Positions 18,140-26,685 of a stretch of 64,000 nt of DNA are shown piece by piece. Under the pieces are notes generated by a model. That model was not told the DNA's origin. It saw nothing but the letters and a program-made list of their open reading frames with translations, and did not search any database. A program made the position numbers and the translations under genes. The stretch covers positions 558,001-622,000 of the forward strand of contig NZ_BCRM01000001.1 in assembly GCF_001552595.1 (NCBI RefSeq), in the 5' to 3' direction. Numbering within the stretch: position 1 is the stretch's first letter; each line of letters opens with the position of its first letter. This DNA comes from Rhodococcus erythropolis NBRC 15567 (GTDB taxonomy: Bacteria > Actinomycetota > Actinomycetes > Mycobacteriales > Mycobacteriaceae).

Positions 18140-19066
18140 GTGGAATTCCGGCAGATGGAGTACTTCCTCGCGGTCGTCGAAAACAAGGGAATCAACGGCG
18201 CCGCAGCTGCATTGGGAGTTGCTCAGCCGACCGTGTCACAAGCGTTGCGCGGGCTCGAACGTGAACTGGGAGTGCGGCTTTTCCATCGCATCGGGCGCGG
18301 CATGGTGCTCAGTGCGGCCGGTCGCAGCCTGGTCGGCCCGAGTCGACAGGTTTTGCGAGACGTAGCTGCGGCGGCTGAACAGTTGACGGCATCCGATGGC
18401 GCCATCGTCGGTCGCCTCGACATCATGGCTTTCCCTGCACTGACCTCGGGGACGATCGTCGATCTGATTGCGGAGTTCTGTCGACGCTATCCGCAAGCAC
18501 GAGTCAGATTCTCGGAACTCGAGCGAGAGGACAATCTGGAAAGTCTCATTCGGGACGGCCACTGCGAATTCGCGGTGGCTCATCTGCCACTCGAAGCGGG
18601 CGAAGGGCTCGAGATCGTCGAATTGGGGGAGCAGGAGTACCGCCTGGTCTACCCGGCGGGAACCGAACTACCCGAGGGGCCGGTACGCCTTTCGGAAATG
18701 CCGGACATTCCCATGGTATTCGTTCCTCGCGGGGCAGCGATGGGTGACGCGATCGAAGATTCGATCCGAAAGGCCGGTACCAGAACGGAACTCGCGGTGG
18801 TGACCGAGCAACGGGAGTCACGGCTCCCGATGGTCATCGCCGGCCTCGGCGGTTCGTTGGTCGAGCGCTCGGTGGCGAAATCGATGCCTGGTCAGGTCGT
18901 GGAACGGGCCTGCGAGCCGAGATTCCTGCGTGCGTACGGTCTCGCCTTCGACCCCTCGACGTTGTCGCCGGTGGGACAGGTATTCGTGAACCTGATTCAC
19001 GAGTACCTGTCCGACGAATCCCGCTCTGACGAATCCCTCTCTGACGAACACCGGTCACAGCACTAG
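18140..19066 (+). CDS. LysR-family transcriptional regulator (subtype A)
   Basis: This is a 308-residue LTTR (MEFRQMEYFLAVVENKGINGAAA; HTH with VAQPTVSQALRGLERELGVRLFHRIGRG). It is closely related to the LysR at 11037. It starts 3 bp after the LysR at 17234, so the two are co-expressed. The C-terminal tail carries three SDE-containing repeats, encoded by three near-identical 15-bp units at 19011-19055. Its stop overlaps the convergent nitronate-monooxygenase-like gene by 4 bp. It may regulate either flanking operon. Confidence 0.9.
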   Translation: MEFRQMEYFLAVVENKGINGAAAALGVAQPTVSQALRGLERELGVRLFHRIGRGMVLSAAGRSLVGPSRQVLRDVAAAAEQLTASDGAIVGRLDIMAFPALTSGTIVDLIAEFCRRYPQARVRFSELEREDNLESLIRDGHCEFAVAHLPLEAGEGLEIVELGEQEYRLVYPAGTELPEGPVRLSEMPDIPMVFVPRGAAMGDAIEDSIRKAGTRTELAVVTEQRESRLPMVIAGLGGSLVERSVAKSMPGQVVERACEPRFLRAYGLAFDPSTLSPVGQVFVNLIHEYLSDESRSDESLSDEHRSQH

Positions 19067-20025
19067 AGTCGGCAGATGCGTTCTCGAGCGGCAGCGTACT
19101 CGGCGGCGAGACGCTCTACTACTGCATGCGTCGGAAGTACGGCGTCGATCGCTCCGATGCCCTGTCCGGCGCCCCAGATGTCACGCCACGCCTTGGTATC
19201 GGTGTCGGTGGTCGCGAAACTCATTGCGGAAGGATCGGATTCGGCTAGGTTGTCGGGGTCCAAGCCGGCGGCAACGATGCTGCCCCGCAGGTAGTTTCCG
19301 TGTACTCCGGTGAACAGGTTGGAGTAGACGATGTCGGAGGCCCCTGAACCCACGATCATCTCCTTGTACGCAGGATCCGCGTTAGCCTCTTCGGTTGCGA
19401 TGAAAGCTGATCCGACGTATGCCAAATCGGCTCCGGCCGCGAGCGCAGCGAGAATCGAATCACCATGAGCGATGGCACCTGACAACAGCAGTGGACCGGC
19501 GAACCACTCACGAATTTCCCGAATCAGGGCAAACGGCGACTGCCTACCGGCATGACCACCGGCCCCGGCAGCTACCGCGATCAGTCCGTCGGCGCCCTTC
19601 TCGATCGCCTTGCGTGCAAAGCGATTGTCGATGACGTCGTGAAGAACGATTCCACCGTATGCGTGGACGGCGTCGTTGATGTCGGTGCGAGCGCCGAGGG
19701 ACGTGATGACGATCGGAACCTCGAACTCGGCGATGGTCGCCAGGTCCTCTTCCAGGCGGTTGTTGGACCGGTGGACGATGAGGTTGACGGCAAATGGCGC
19801 CGACGGATTCTCCGGGTGCTCACGATCATGTTCCTCACGAGCCACGGTGATCAGTTTGAGCCAATCCCGAAGTGCCGACTGCGGACGAGCATTCAGTGCC
19901 GGGAAGGACCCGATGATCCCAGCGGTGCACTGCGCGATGACGAGGTCAGGAGTCGAGATGATGAACATCGGTGAAGCGAGAACAGGGACACGCAATTGCG
20001 ACGTCAGGTCTGCGAAGGTCGTCAC
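19063..20025 (-). CDS. Nitronate monooxygenase-like FMN protein
   Basis: This is a 320-residue TIM-barrel flavoprotein of the 2-nitropropane dioxygenase/NMO family. It has an N-terminal LRVPVLASPMFIIST, GAGGHAGRQSPF around residue 150, and the FMN phosphate segment LAAGADLAYVGSAFIATEE. Family members oxidise nitronates or reduce/oxidise CoA- or quinone-linked substrates. Its start overlaps the ligase at 20022 by ATGA. It is therefore the last gene of a beta-oxidation operon, which argues for a redox role on an acyl-CoA or its precursor rather than nitroalkane detoxification. Confidence 0.85.
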   Translation of the reverse strand: MTTFADLTSQLRVPVLASPMFIISTPDLVIAQCTAGIIGSFPALNARPQSALRDWLKLITVAREEHDREHPENPSAPFAVNLIVHRSNNRLEEDLATIAEFEVPIVITSLGARTDINDAVHAYGGIVLHDVIDNRFARKAIEKGADGLIAVAAGAGGHAGRQSPFALIREIREWFAGPLLLSGAIAHGDSILAALAAGADLAYVGSAFIATEEANADPAYKEMIVGSGASDIVYSNLFTGVHGNYLRGSIVAAGLDPDNLAESDPSAMSFATTDTDTKAWRDIWGAGQGIGAIDAVLPTHAVVERLAAEYAAARERICRL

Positions 20026-21722
20026 CTGGAACCGCCTTTCTGATCGACGGATTCGAGAAGTCTCGAGCGGAGGTCGGTCTTGAGGACCTTACCGGCAGCC
20101 GATGTCGGAAGGAGTTCTACCTCGACGACCTCGCGAATCTTCTTGTACGGCAGCACCTGCTCGGCGACAAACGCCTTGATCTGCTCGGCGTCGAACTCGG
20201 CGCCCGGAATCATCACCACGAAGGCTACGGGCTCCTGGCCGTTGCTCCCCACTTCGCGGCCGACAACCGCGGCAGTCGAGATCGCCGGGTGCGAAACCAG
20301 AATCTCTTCGAGTTCACGCGGATAGACGTTGTACCCCTTGTAGATGAGCATGTCCTTCGCCCGGTCACAGATGAAGAGGTATCCGTCCGAGTCCAGGTAC
20401 GCGATGTCACCCGTGTCCAACCAGCCGTCGACGAACTGTTCTGCGGTGGTTTCCGGGTGTCCGAGATAGCCGTCGGTGACCTGAGGCCCACGCACCCACA
20501 GTTCGCCGCGTTCGTTCTCGCCCAGAACGGTCTTCCGGTCCAGCTGATCGCGAATCTGGATTTCGGTGTCGAAGATCGGGAGGCCGACGCTGCTCTGCCG
20601 GTATTCCGAGCCGTTGATCAGCGGAGCTGCCGTGACCACACAGGTGGCCTCGGTCAGCCCGTACCCCTCGACGACGAGCGCTTTGGGAAATGCCCGGCGG
20701 AGTGCGGCGAGCGTGACGCTGTCGATCGGGGCAGCGCCCGAAGACACGACGCACACGCTGTCGGTGTTGCGCACCGTAGCGTCGGGATGAACCGACAGTG
20801 CATGCCACATGGCAGGAGACCCCGTGAGATAGGTGGCCTCGTGCTTTTCGATCAGCTCGAGCATCCGGCCGGGTTCGAACCGACCGGCAAATACCTGGGT
20901 GAGACCGGAAATCAACAGGAACGACGTGTTGAGCAACGAATGTGCGTGGAAGAGAGGTGAGACCACGATGGTCGCCCCTGTTCCCGGCGTCGGACCGAGC
21001 ACGTCGAGGCCGTCGATGCGTCGAGGCGTGACGAGACCGTCCGGACCTGCCTCCAACTCGTGCCCGGTTCTCCACCCACACATCTGCGTGATGTTGCCGA
21101 CGACGTTGCGGTGAAGAACACGAACACCTTTGGATACTCCGGTGGTTCCGCCGGTGAACGCGATGTGTGCGATGTCGTCGCTTCGGACGGAGGCAGGGGT
21201 GAATTCGGTGGGTAGATCGGCGATGAAGGCGTCGAACGCGACGACCGACTCCGGTGTGTCGAGCGCACCCTCGGTGTCCTGGACCATCACGATCGTACGT
21301 ACGGAGGTTCCTGAGGAGGCCGCGAGCAGTGTGTGCAGCTGCGAACTCTGAGTGACCGCAGCAACGGCGGACGTCTCCTCGATCTGCTTGCGCAGTCCAA
21401 GTTCTGGCTGCAGCGGATTGACCAATGTAACGGTCGTCCCGGCCTGCAGGCAGCCGTAGTAGGCCTGGAGGAACTCGACGCAGTTCCCGAGATGTAGCAA
21501 CACGACGTCGCCGACGCCGACCCCGGCCTGCCGCAGTGCGCCGGCGAATTGTGCACTGCGCTGACCGAGTTCGCGGAACGTGCATGTGCGCTCGCCGTCC
21601 ACGACGGCGAGGCGATCACCGTAGAGCGCCGCCATGCTGGGTGCCCAGTAGGCCATGGTGGTGTCCGGGTAGTGCATGTTGTGGCGCAGTTGTGGATTGG
21701 CGATCACGCTGATGCCCGTCAC
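20022..21722 (-). CDS. Acyl-CoA synthetase (AMP-forming)
   Basis: This is a 566-residue ANL ligase. FTGGTTGVSKG is at about 189-199, VEGYGLTEAT in the middle, and DTGDIAYLDSDGYLF is followed by CDRAKDMLIYKGYNVYP. The catalytic Lys is in SAAGKVLKTDL. Both ends overlap neighbours by 4 bp (ATGA with the SDR upstream and with the NMO-like gene downstream), so the start at 21722 is well supported. It activates an acid for the thiolase/SDR pathway of the same operon. An in-frame ATG at residue 16 is a possible alternative start. Confidence 0.92.
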   Translation of the reverse strand: MTGISVIANPQLRHNMHYPDTTMAYWAPSMAALYGDRLAVVDGERTCTFRELGQRSAQFAGALRQAGVGVGDVVLLHLGNCVEFLQAYYGCLQAGTTVTLVNPLQPELGLRKQIEETSAVAAVTQSSQLHTLLAASSGTSVRTIVMVQDTEGALDTPESVVAFDAFIADLPTEFTPASVRSDDIAHIAFTGGTTGVSKGVRVLHRNVVGNITQMCGWRTGHELEAGPDGLVTPRRIDGLDVLGPTPGTGATIVVSPLFHAHSLLNTSFLLISGLTQVFAGRFEPGRMLELIEKHEATYLTGSPAMWHALSVHPDATVRNTDSVCVVSSGAAPIDSVTLAALRRAFPKALVVEGYGLTEATCVVTAAPLINGSEYRQSSVGLPIFDTEIQIRDQLDRKTVLGENERGELWVRGPQVTDGYLGHPETTAEQFVDGWLDTGDIAYLDSDGYLFICDRAKDMLIYKGYNVYPRELEEILVSHPAISTAAVVGREVGSNGQEPVAFVVMIPGAEFDAEQIKAFVAEQVLPYKKIREVVEVELLPTSAAGKVLKTDLRSRLLESVDQKGGSR

Positions 21723-22483
21723 CGGGGAGCCATTCGGATAGCGCCGTCGAGTCTGATGGTTTCGCCGTTGAGATAGCTGTTCTCGAGCATCGAGACGGCC
21801 AGCTGGCCGAACTCGTCCGGGCGACCCAGCCGTGAGGGGTTGGGAACCGAGGCTTCGAGGGCCGTGCGCACGTCTTCGCGCAGGCGCGCCAGCAGGGGAG
21901 TGTCCATGATGCCGGGAGCAATGGTGTTGACGCGGATTCCGCGGCTGGCGAGATCGCGGGCAGCGGTGACCGTCATACCGACGATGCCGGCTTTGGACGC
22001 CGTGTAGTTGATCTGACCGATCTGACCTTCGAATGCTGCGACCGACGCCGTCATGATGATGGCTCCTCGCTCACCGTCCACGGCATCGAGTTCTGCCATC
22101 CGCTCGGCGCCGAGACGGAGTGCGTTGAACGAACCGACAAGATTCAGTTTGACGACGAACTCGAAATCTTCGACCGATCCGGCTTTTCCGTCCTTGTCGA
22201 GAATGCGCATGCGACGCCCGGCACCCGCGCAGTGGACGACGCCGCGAAGGCCGCCGCGCTCGTGCGCCGCGTCGAGTGCTTCGGCGAATTGTTCGCTGTC
22301 GGTGACGTCGGCCGGGGCGAATTGCGCGGCAGCTCCGAGATCGGCCGCCACCTGCTTACCGTCGGACGAAGGCAGATCGATCAACGTGACCTGCGCTCCG
22401 GCGTCGAGCAGCCGTCGAGCGGTTGCCAGGCCGAGACCTGAAGCGCCGCCGGTGATCGCGGTGGAAAGTCCCTCGAGTTTCAT
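21719..22483 (-). CDS. Short-chain dehydrogenase (3-hydroxyacyl-CoA dehydrogenase type II-like)
   Basis: This is a 254-residue SDR with TGGASGLG near the N-terminus, a DLPSSDGK segment after beta-2 (an acidic residue that favours NAD), and the catalytic set SVAAFEGQIGQINYTASK. Its layout, including an internal GGLRGVVHCAGAGRRMRI segment, is that of HSD10/type II 3-hydroxyacyl-CoA dehydrogenases. It should oxidise a 3-hydroxyacyl-CoA before the thiolase step. It lies 54 bp after the thiolase gene and overlaps the ligase gene by 4 bp. Confidence 0.9.
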   Translation of the reverse strand: MKLEGLSTAITGGASGLGLATARRLLDAGAQVTLIDLPSSDGKQVAADLGAAAQFAPADVTDSEQFAEALDAAHERGGLRGVVHCAGAGRRMRILDKDGKAGSVEDFEFVVKLNLVGSFNALRLGAERMAELDAVDGERGAIIMTASVAAFEGQIGQINYTASKAGIVGMTVTAARDLASRGIRVNTIAPGIMDTPLLARLREDVRTALEASVPNPSRLGRPDEFGQLAVSMLENSYLNGETIRLDGAIRMAPR

Positions 22484-22537
22484 GGATCAATTCTTCTTTC
22501 CTGCTGGATGACGTGTCGGCCCGAAAGCGTTGTCGGG

Positions 22538-23668
22538 TCAGATCAATTCGAGAATGGTCGCATTGGCCATGCCGCCGGCCTCACACATCGACTGGAGACC
22601 GTATCGAATTCCGTTGTCGCGCATGTGATGTGCCAGGCGAGTCATCAAGATCGCACCTGATCCGCCGAGTGGGTGGCCGACCGCGATAGCGCCGCCGAGC
22701 GGATTCACACGATCGATGGCTGCGCCGGTTTCAGCCTGCCAGGCAAGCGGGACGGGGGCGAAGGCCTCGTTGATCTCGAAGGCACCGATGTCGTCGATGG
22801 ACAATCCGGAGCGGTCCAGTGCCTTTGCGGTGGCGGCAATCGGACCGGTGAGCATGATGACCGGGTCGTCGGCTGCGACCACTGCGGTGTGAATACGAAC
22901 GAGCGGCTTCCAACCGCGTGCCCGGGCGTACTCGCTGGTCGTGACGAGTGTGGCGCCCGCCCCGTCGGAGATCTGAGAAGAGTTGCCGGCGTGGATGACA
23001 CCGTCGGCGTCGAAGGCCGGGGGCAACTTCGCGAGCGACTCCAGACTTCCGCCTCGCCGAATGCCTTCGTCCTGGGACAACCCGGCGATCGGAGTGATTT
23101 GCCCGGTGAATGCTCCTGCATCGGTGGCGCTGGCCGCGAGTTCGTGTGAGCGGAGGGAATATTCGTCCAGGGCCGTTCGGGTGAGTGCCCATTTCCGGGC
23201 CATCATCTCGGCGCCGGTCCCCTGGCTGAAACTGTCCACACCGTAGCGTTCGAGTACCGAAGCCGGGAAATGCTCACCGTTCTTGCTGGCGGTTCCCATC
23301 GGAACTCGCGACATCGATTCGACGCCTCCGGCTACGACCACGTCGTTCTGACCGGCGATGACGGTGGCCGCAGCAAAGGAAACTGCCTGCTGGCTCGATC
23401 CGCATGCCCGGGTCAATGTGACGCCGGGAACGCTGTCGGGCCAGCCGGCGGCGAGTGCCGCTGTGCGGGCGATGCTTCCGGCCTGTTCGCCGACCTGACT
23501 GACGCATCCCCAGATCACGTCGTCGACCGTGGCCGCGTCGAGTCCGGTCCGTTCAGCGAGTGCACGCAGTACATGTGCGGACAGTTCGGCCGGATGGATC
23601 TCCGAGAGGGCGCGTCCTCGACGGCCGATCGGTGTACGTACTGCGTCGACGATGACGGCATCTCGCAT
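22538..23668 (-). CDS. Thiolase (FadA5-like)
   Basis: This is a 376-residue thiolase. The nucleophile is in LTRACGSSQQAVSFAA (about C89), the catalytic His in VGHPLGGSG, and the second Cys in MCEAGGMANA near the end. The CGSSQQA and MCEAGGMANAT wording is that of the FadA5 group, which in mycobacteria cleaves steroid side-chain thioesters, but related thiolases act on other bulky substrates. It is the second gene of the leftward operon MFS, thiolase, SDR, ligase, NMO-like. It is not a close paralogue of the thiolases at 6413 and 32476. Confidence 0.92.
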   Translation of the reverse strand: MRDAVIVDAVRTPIGRRGRALSEIHPAELSAHVLRALAERTGLDAATVDDVIWGCVSQVGEQAGSIARTAALAAGWPDSVPGVTLTRACGSSQQAVSFAAATVIAGQNDVVVAGGVESMSRVPMGTASKNGEHFPASVLERYGVDSFSQGTGAEMMARKWALTRTALDEYSLRSHELAASATDAGAFTGQITPIAGLSQDEGIRRGGSLESLAKLPPAFDADGVIHAGNSSQISDGAGATLVTTSEYARARGWKPLVRIHTAVVAADDPVIMLTGPIAATAKALDRSGLSIDDIGAFEINEAFAPVPLAWQAETGAAIDRVNPLGGAIAVGHPLGGSGAILMTRLAHHMRDNGIRYGLQSMCEAGGMANATILELI

Positions 23669-23802
23669 GTATCTCTCCTGCTGTTCGTGCCCGGTGTTGC
23701 GATTGTGCGGTCGGGGCGTACCTCGAGTCGATCACGAGCGGGCCGACCCGGCAATGTCTTTCGGTGAATGGCTTTGTTAGCGAATGGCTATACGTGGAGC
23801 AT

Positions 23803-25173
23803 TCAGCCGCGGATGAGCTTGCGATCGCGCTCGGGATTGGCGAAGACGAGGACCAGAACCGCGGCGACGACTCCGATGATGCCGATTGCCTGGAAGGACT
23901 GGGCGTAACCGTCGGCCGGGGTTGCTGCGTTGTCCACGATGACTCCCGTTGCGTAGGGAGCAATCAGGCCACCGATCGACATGATGGCGAGGAAGAATCC
24001 CATGGTGCCTGCAGTCTGCTGCGGCGGGCACAGTTCGGAGATCGCAGCATTGATGAGCGGGAAGGTGATTGCCGAGAATCCGTAACCGATCGAGACCATG
24101 GCGACAGCGACGATGGGAGTGGAGATCTGTGGCAGGAACAAGAGAATCGATCCGCAGATCAGAACGCCGACACAGGGGACGATGACGCGAACCGTGCGAG
24201 AGGTGAAGCCGCGGCCGATCAACTTGTCCGTGACGGAACCGGAGGTGATCATGAGGACAAGGCCGACGATCGAGGGCAGCGCGAACATCGAACCGGCTTG
24301 CATCGCACTGTATCCGAGGCCGACCTCGAAGTACGACGGCAACCAGGTGAGAACGACGGTGGTCAGTGCGTAGATGGTGGCGATGAGGAAGCAGCAGCTG
24401 ACGAAGGTGCGGGAGAGCAGGATCTTGCGCCACGGAACGTTGGGCTCGGTGACTGCCTTCGTTGCCGTCCCGGTCGCCTCGGTTGCTTCTGTATCTGCAG
24501 TCTTGGTCGCCTTGACGGCCTTGCTCGTGTACGGGCCTTCGGACCAACCGGCCAGCCAGCAACCCATCCACACGAGTCCGAGGACAGAGAGCGAGAGAAC
24601 CGCTGCGCGCCAGCCGTAGTGAACGGCGATGAAGGTCAGTACGGGCGCGAGGGCGATCTTCGCGACGGAGGCGGATCCGGCGAGCATTGCACCGGGAAGG
24701 CCGCGCTTGGCCGGCGGGTGCCACGAGTACGCGGCGGTGTGCATCAGCGCCGAGCTGGGGCCTTCGGCGAATCCGAGGAGCATGCGCGAGACGATCAACA
24801 TCGCGAGGCTGGCACCGAGAACGAGGGGGAGCATGACCACGGACCAGATTGCGGCCAGGATCAACAGCGCCCAACGTAGGGTCAGGTACTTGTTGAGCGG
24901 TCCGGCGAGAAATCCGCCGATGCAGAACATCAGGAAGAACAGCGAGCCGACCATGCCGATTTGCGAAGACTTCAGTCCGAGCTCGCGAGCGAGGGGCTGA
25001 GCGATGATTCCGAGGACTGCTTTGTCCGCGTAGTTGACGATGTAGAGGAAGACGACGAGCCCGGTCATCGTCCACGCACGCTTGCGGGTACCGAAGACGG
25101 GGACTGCTGACGAATCTGGCGTTGCTGTTGCTTCGGGCTGGACGTCGTTACGCTGTGGCGCGATGGGGGTCAC
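23803..25173 (-). CDS. Major facilitator superfamily transporter
   Basis: This is a 456-residue protein with about 12 hydrophobic segments and the opening VVFLYIVNYADKAVLG of MFS anion/cation symporter-type carriers. The central cytoplasmic loop carries a hydrophilic Ala/Thr/Lys-rich stretch with repeated ATxAT. The GTG at 25173 has GAAGGGA 6 bp upstream and is preferred over the start at 25266, which would add 31 unlikely hydrophilic residues. It heads the leftward operon and is divergent from the acyl-CoA dehydrogenase at 25462, so it probably imports the acid activated by the ligase at 20022. Confidence 0.88.
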   Translation of the reverse strand: MTPIAPQRNDVQPEATATPDSSAVPVFGTRKRAWTMTGLVVFLYIVNYADKAVLGIIAQPLARELGLKSSQIGMVGSLFFLMFCIGGFLAGPLNKYLTLRWALLILAAIWSVVMLPLVLGASLAMLIVSRMLLGFAEGPSSALMHTAAYSWHPPAKRGLPGAMLAGSASVAKIALAPVLTFIAVHYGWRAAVLSLSVLGLVWMGCWLAGWSEGPYTSKAVKATKTADTEATEATGTATKAVTEPNVPWRKILLSRTFVSCCFLIATIYALTTVVLTWLPSYFEVGLGYSAMQAGSMFALPSIVGLVLMITSGSVTDKLIGRGFTSRTVRVIVPCVGVLICGSILLFLPQISTPIVAVAMVSIGYGFSAITFPLINAAISELCPPQQTAGTMGFFLAIMSIGGLIAPYATGVIVDNAATPADGYAQSFQAIGIIGVVAAVLVLVFANPERDRKLIRG

Positions 25174-25461
25174 GTGGCGTCCCTTCGAGACTGGTGGGCG
25201 GATGCGATCGTGCTCGAAGCGCGGCCTCGAAGCGATCGATGGTGTTGTGTTTGCCGGCTGACCCATTCAACGTGTTCTGGATCACTTTGAGCAATGTCGC
25301 GTCGATGATCGGAACGATAGCGGTTGCCTATGTATCGCAGGTCAGGCCATATTGGTACGCCCTATCGGACGCATAGCCGATGAGTGTTGGATCGAATGCG
25401 GAGCCTTGAGGCAAGGTGAGATCAGGATCACCCTGTTCCCTTGACCGACTGGAGTTCATAC
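25174..25461. promoter_or_regulatory. Divergent promoter region, MFS operon and acyl-CoA dehydrogenase
   Basis: This 288-bp stretch has no convincing gene. It is where the promoters of the leftward MFS operon and the rightward dehydrogenase must lie. No strong palindrome or well-spaced -35/-10 pair could be assigned by eye; a stretch near 25345-25362 (GGCCATATT, then GGTACG) is AT-richer than the surroundings. Confidence 0.4.
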
Positions 25462-26619
25462 ATGCAGCGCACCGTGTTCAACGAGGATCACGAGGCATTC
25501 CGGGCTACCGTCCGCGATTTCATCGCGAAGGAAGTAACCCCGGTCCACGAGAAGTGGGAAGAGGACGGTCACCCGCCCCGTGACTTCTACCGACGACTCG
25601 GAGAGCTGGGCGTACTCGGAATTCAGGTGCCGGAGGAATACGGCGGAGGCGGCGAGAAGTCGCTCAAGTTCAACGTCGTCGTCGCCGAGGAAGTTGCTGC
25701 CGCCGGGGCGTCTTTCGGCTCGCAGTCGGTGCATACGAACCTGATCCTGCCCTACCTGCTCGAGTACGCGAACGACGAGCAGAAGAGCCGCTGGTTGCCG
25801 GGCTTCGCCTCCGGCGATCTGATGTTCGCGATTGCGATGACCGAACCGGGAACAGGGTCGGATCTGGCGAACATCGCGACGACGGCCAAGCTGTCGGAGG
25901 ACGGTACGCACTACGTGGTCAATGGTTCCAAGACGTTCATCACCGGCGGGGTACTTGCCGATCGCGTCCTGGTGGTGTGCCGCACCGCGCCGAGCACAGC
26001 GGAGAACCGACGCACCGGGTTGTCGATCCTGGTGGTCGACACGTCGTCGCCCGGATACTCGGTGGGGCGCAAGATCAACAAGATCGGTCTCAAGACCTCC
26101 GACACTGCGGAGCTTTCGTTTGTCGACGTACAGGTGCCCGTCGAGGACCGGCTCGGAGAAGAGGGCGACGGATTCAGCTATCTGACCCACAACCTGGCTC
26201 AGGAGCGGTTGACCATCGCTTTCGGAGCGGCCGCCACTGCCAGTGCAGCGCTTCGCTTTGCCATCGACTACGTCAAAGATCGCAAGGTGTTCGGTAAGCC
26301 CGTCGCGGCATTCCAGAACACCAAATTCGTTCTGGCCGAATGTGCTACCGAGGTTGATGCCATCCAGCTGGTGTCCGACAACGCACTCGAATGTCATGAC
26401 CGCGGCACTCTGACGATTGCCGACGCAGCGAAGGCGAAACTGTTCTGCACCGAGGCAGCAGGTCGAGTGATCGACAAGTGCCTCCAATTGCACGGCGGGT
26501 ACGGCTACATCACCGAGTATCCCATCGCGCGTCTTTACGCAGACACGCGTGTCACACGAATCTACGGTGGCACGAGTGAAGTCATGAAGACCATCATCGC
26601 GAAGGATCTTGGTCTCTGA
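25462..26619 (+). CDS. Acyl-CoA dehydrogenase, long-chain/isovaleryl-type active site
   Basis: This is a 385-residue acyl-CoA dehydrogenase with AMTEPGTGSD (about 126-133) and LHGGYGYITEYPIARLYAD. The usual catalytic Glu position reads YGGTSEV, so the base is missing there. Instead NLAQERLTIA supplies a Glu at about 248, the alternative position used by long-chain and isovaleryl-CoA dehydrogenases. The ATG at 25462 has GGAG at 25451-25454; a TTG at 25441 is less likely. It is divergent from the MFS operon and ends at a very strong terminator. It may serve the MFS/ligase operon as its dehydrogenase, which that operon lacks. Confidence 0.92.
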   Translation: MQRTVFNEDHEAFRATVRDFIAKEVTPVHEKWEEDGHPPRDFYRRLGELGVLGIQVPEEYGGGGEKSLKFNVVVAEEVAAAGASFGSQSVHTNLILPYLLEYANDEQKSRWLPGFASGDLMFAIAMTEPGTGSDLANIATTAKLSEDGTHYVVNGSKTFITGGVLADRVLVVCRTAPSTAENRRTGLSILVVDTSSPGYSVGRKINKIGLKTSDTAELSFVDVQVPVEDRLGEEGDGFSYLTHNLAQERLTIAFGAAATASAALRFAIDYVKDRKVFGKPVAAFQNTKFVLAECATEVDAIQLVSDNALECHDRGTLTIADAAKAKLFCTEAAGRVIDKCLQLHGGYGYITEYPIARLYADTRVTRIYGGTSEVMKTIIAKDLGL

Positions 26620-26629
26620 CGCACTCTCG

Positions 26630-26675
26630 ACATGTTTTCGGCCTCGGAACATTTGTTCCGAGGCCGAAAACATGT
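26630..26675. terminator. Bidirectional terminator, 21-bp perfect stem
   Basis: The arms at 26630-26650 and 26655-26675 pair perfectly over 21 bp around a 4-nt loop (ATTT), with AAAA and TTTT inside the stem. It separates the convergent acyl-CoA dehydrogenase and CoA-transferase genes. Confidence 0.88.
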
Positions 26676-26685
26676 TCCAGGTAGA

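Noticed and set aside
23764-24879. Rightward Asp/Glu/Gly-rich frame of 371 codons
   Set aside because: Antisense to the MFS transporter; its extreme polarity is the mirror of transmembrane codons.
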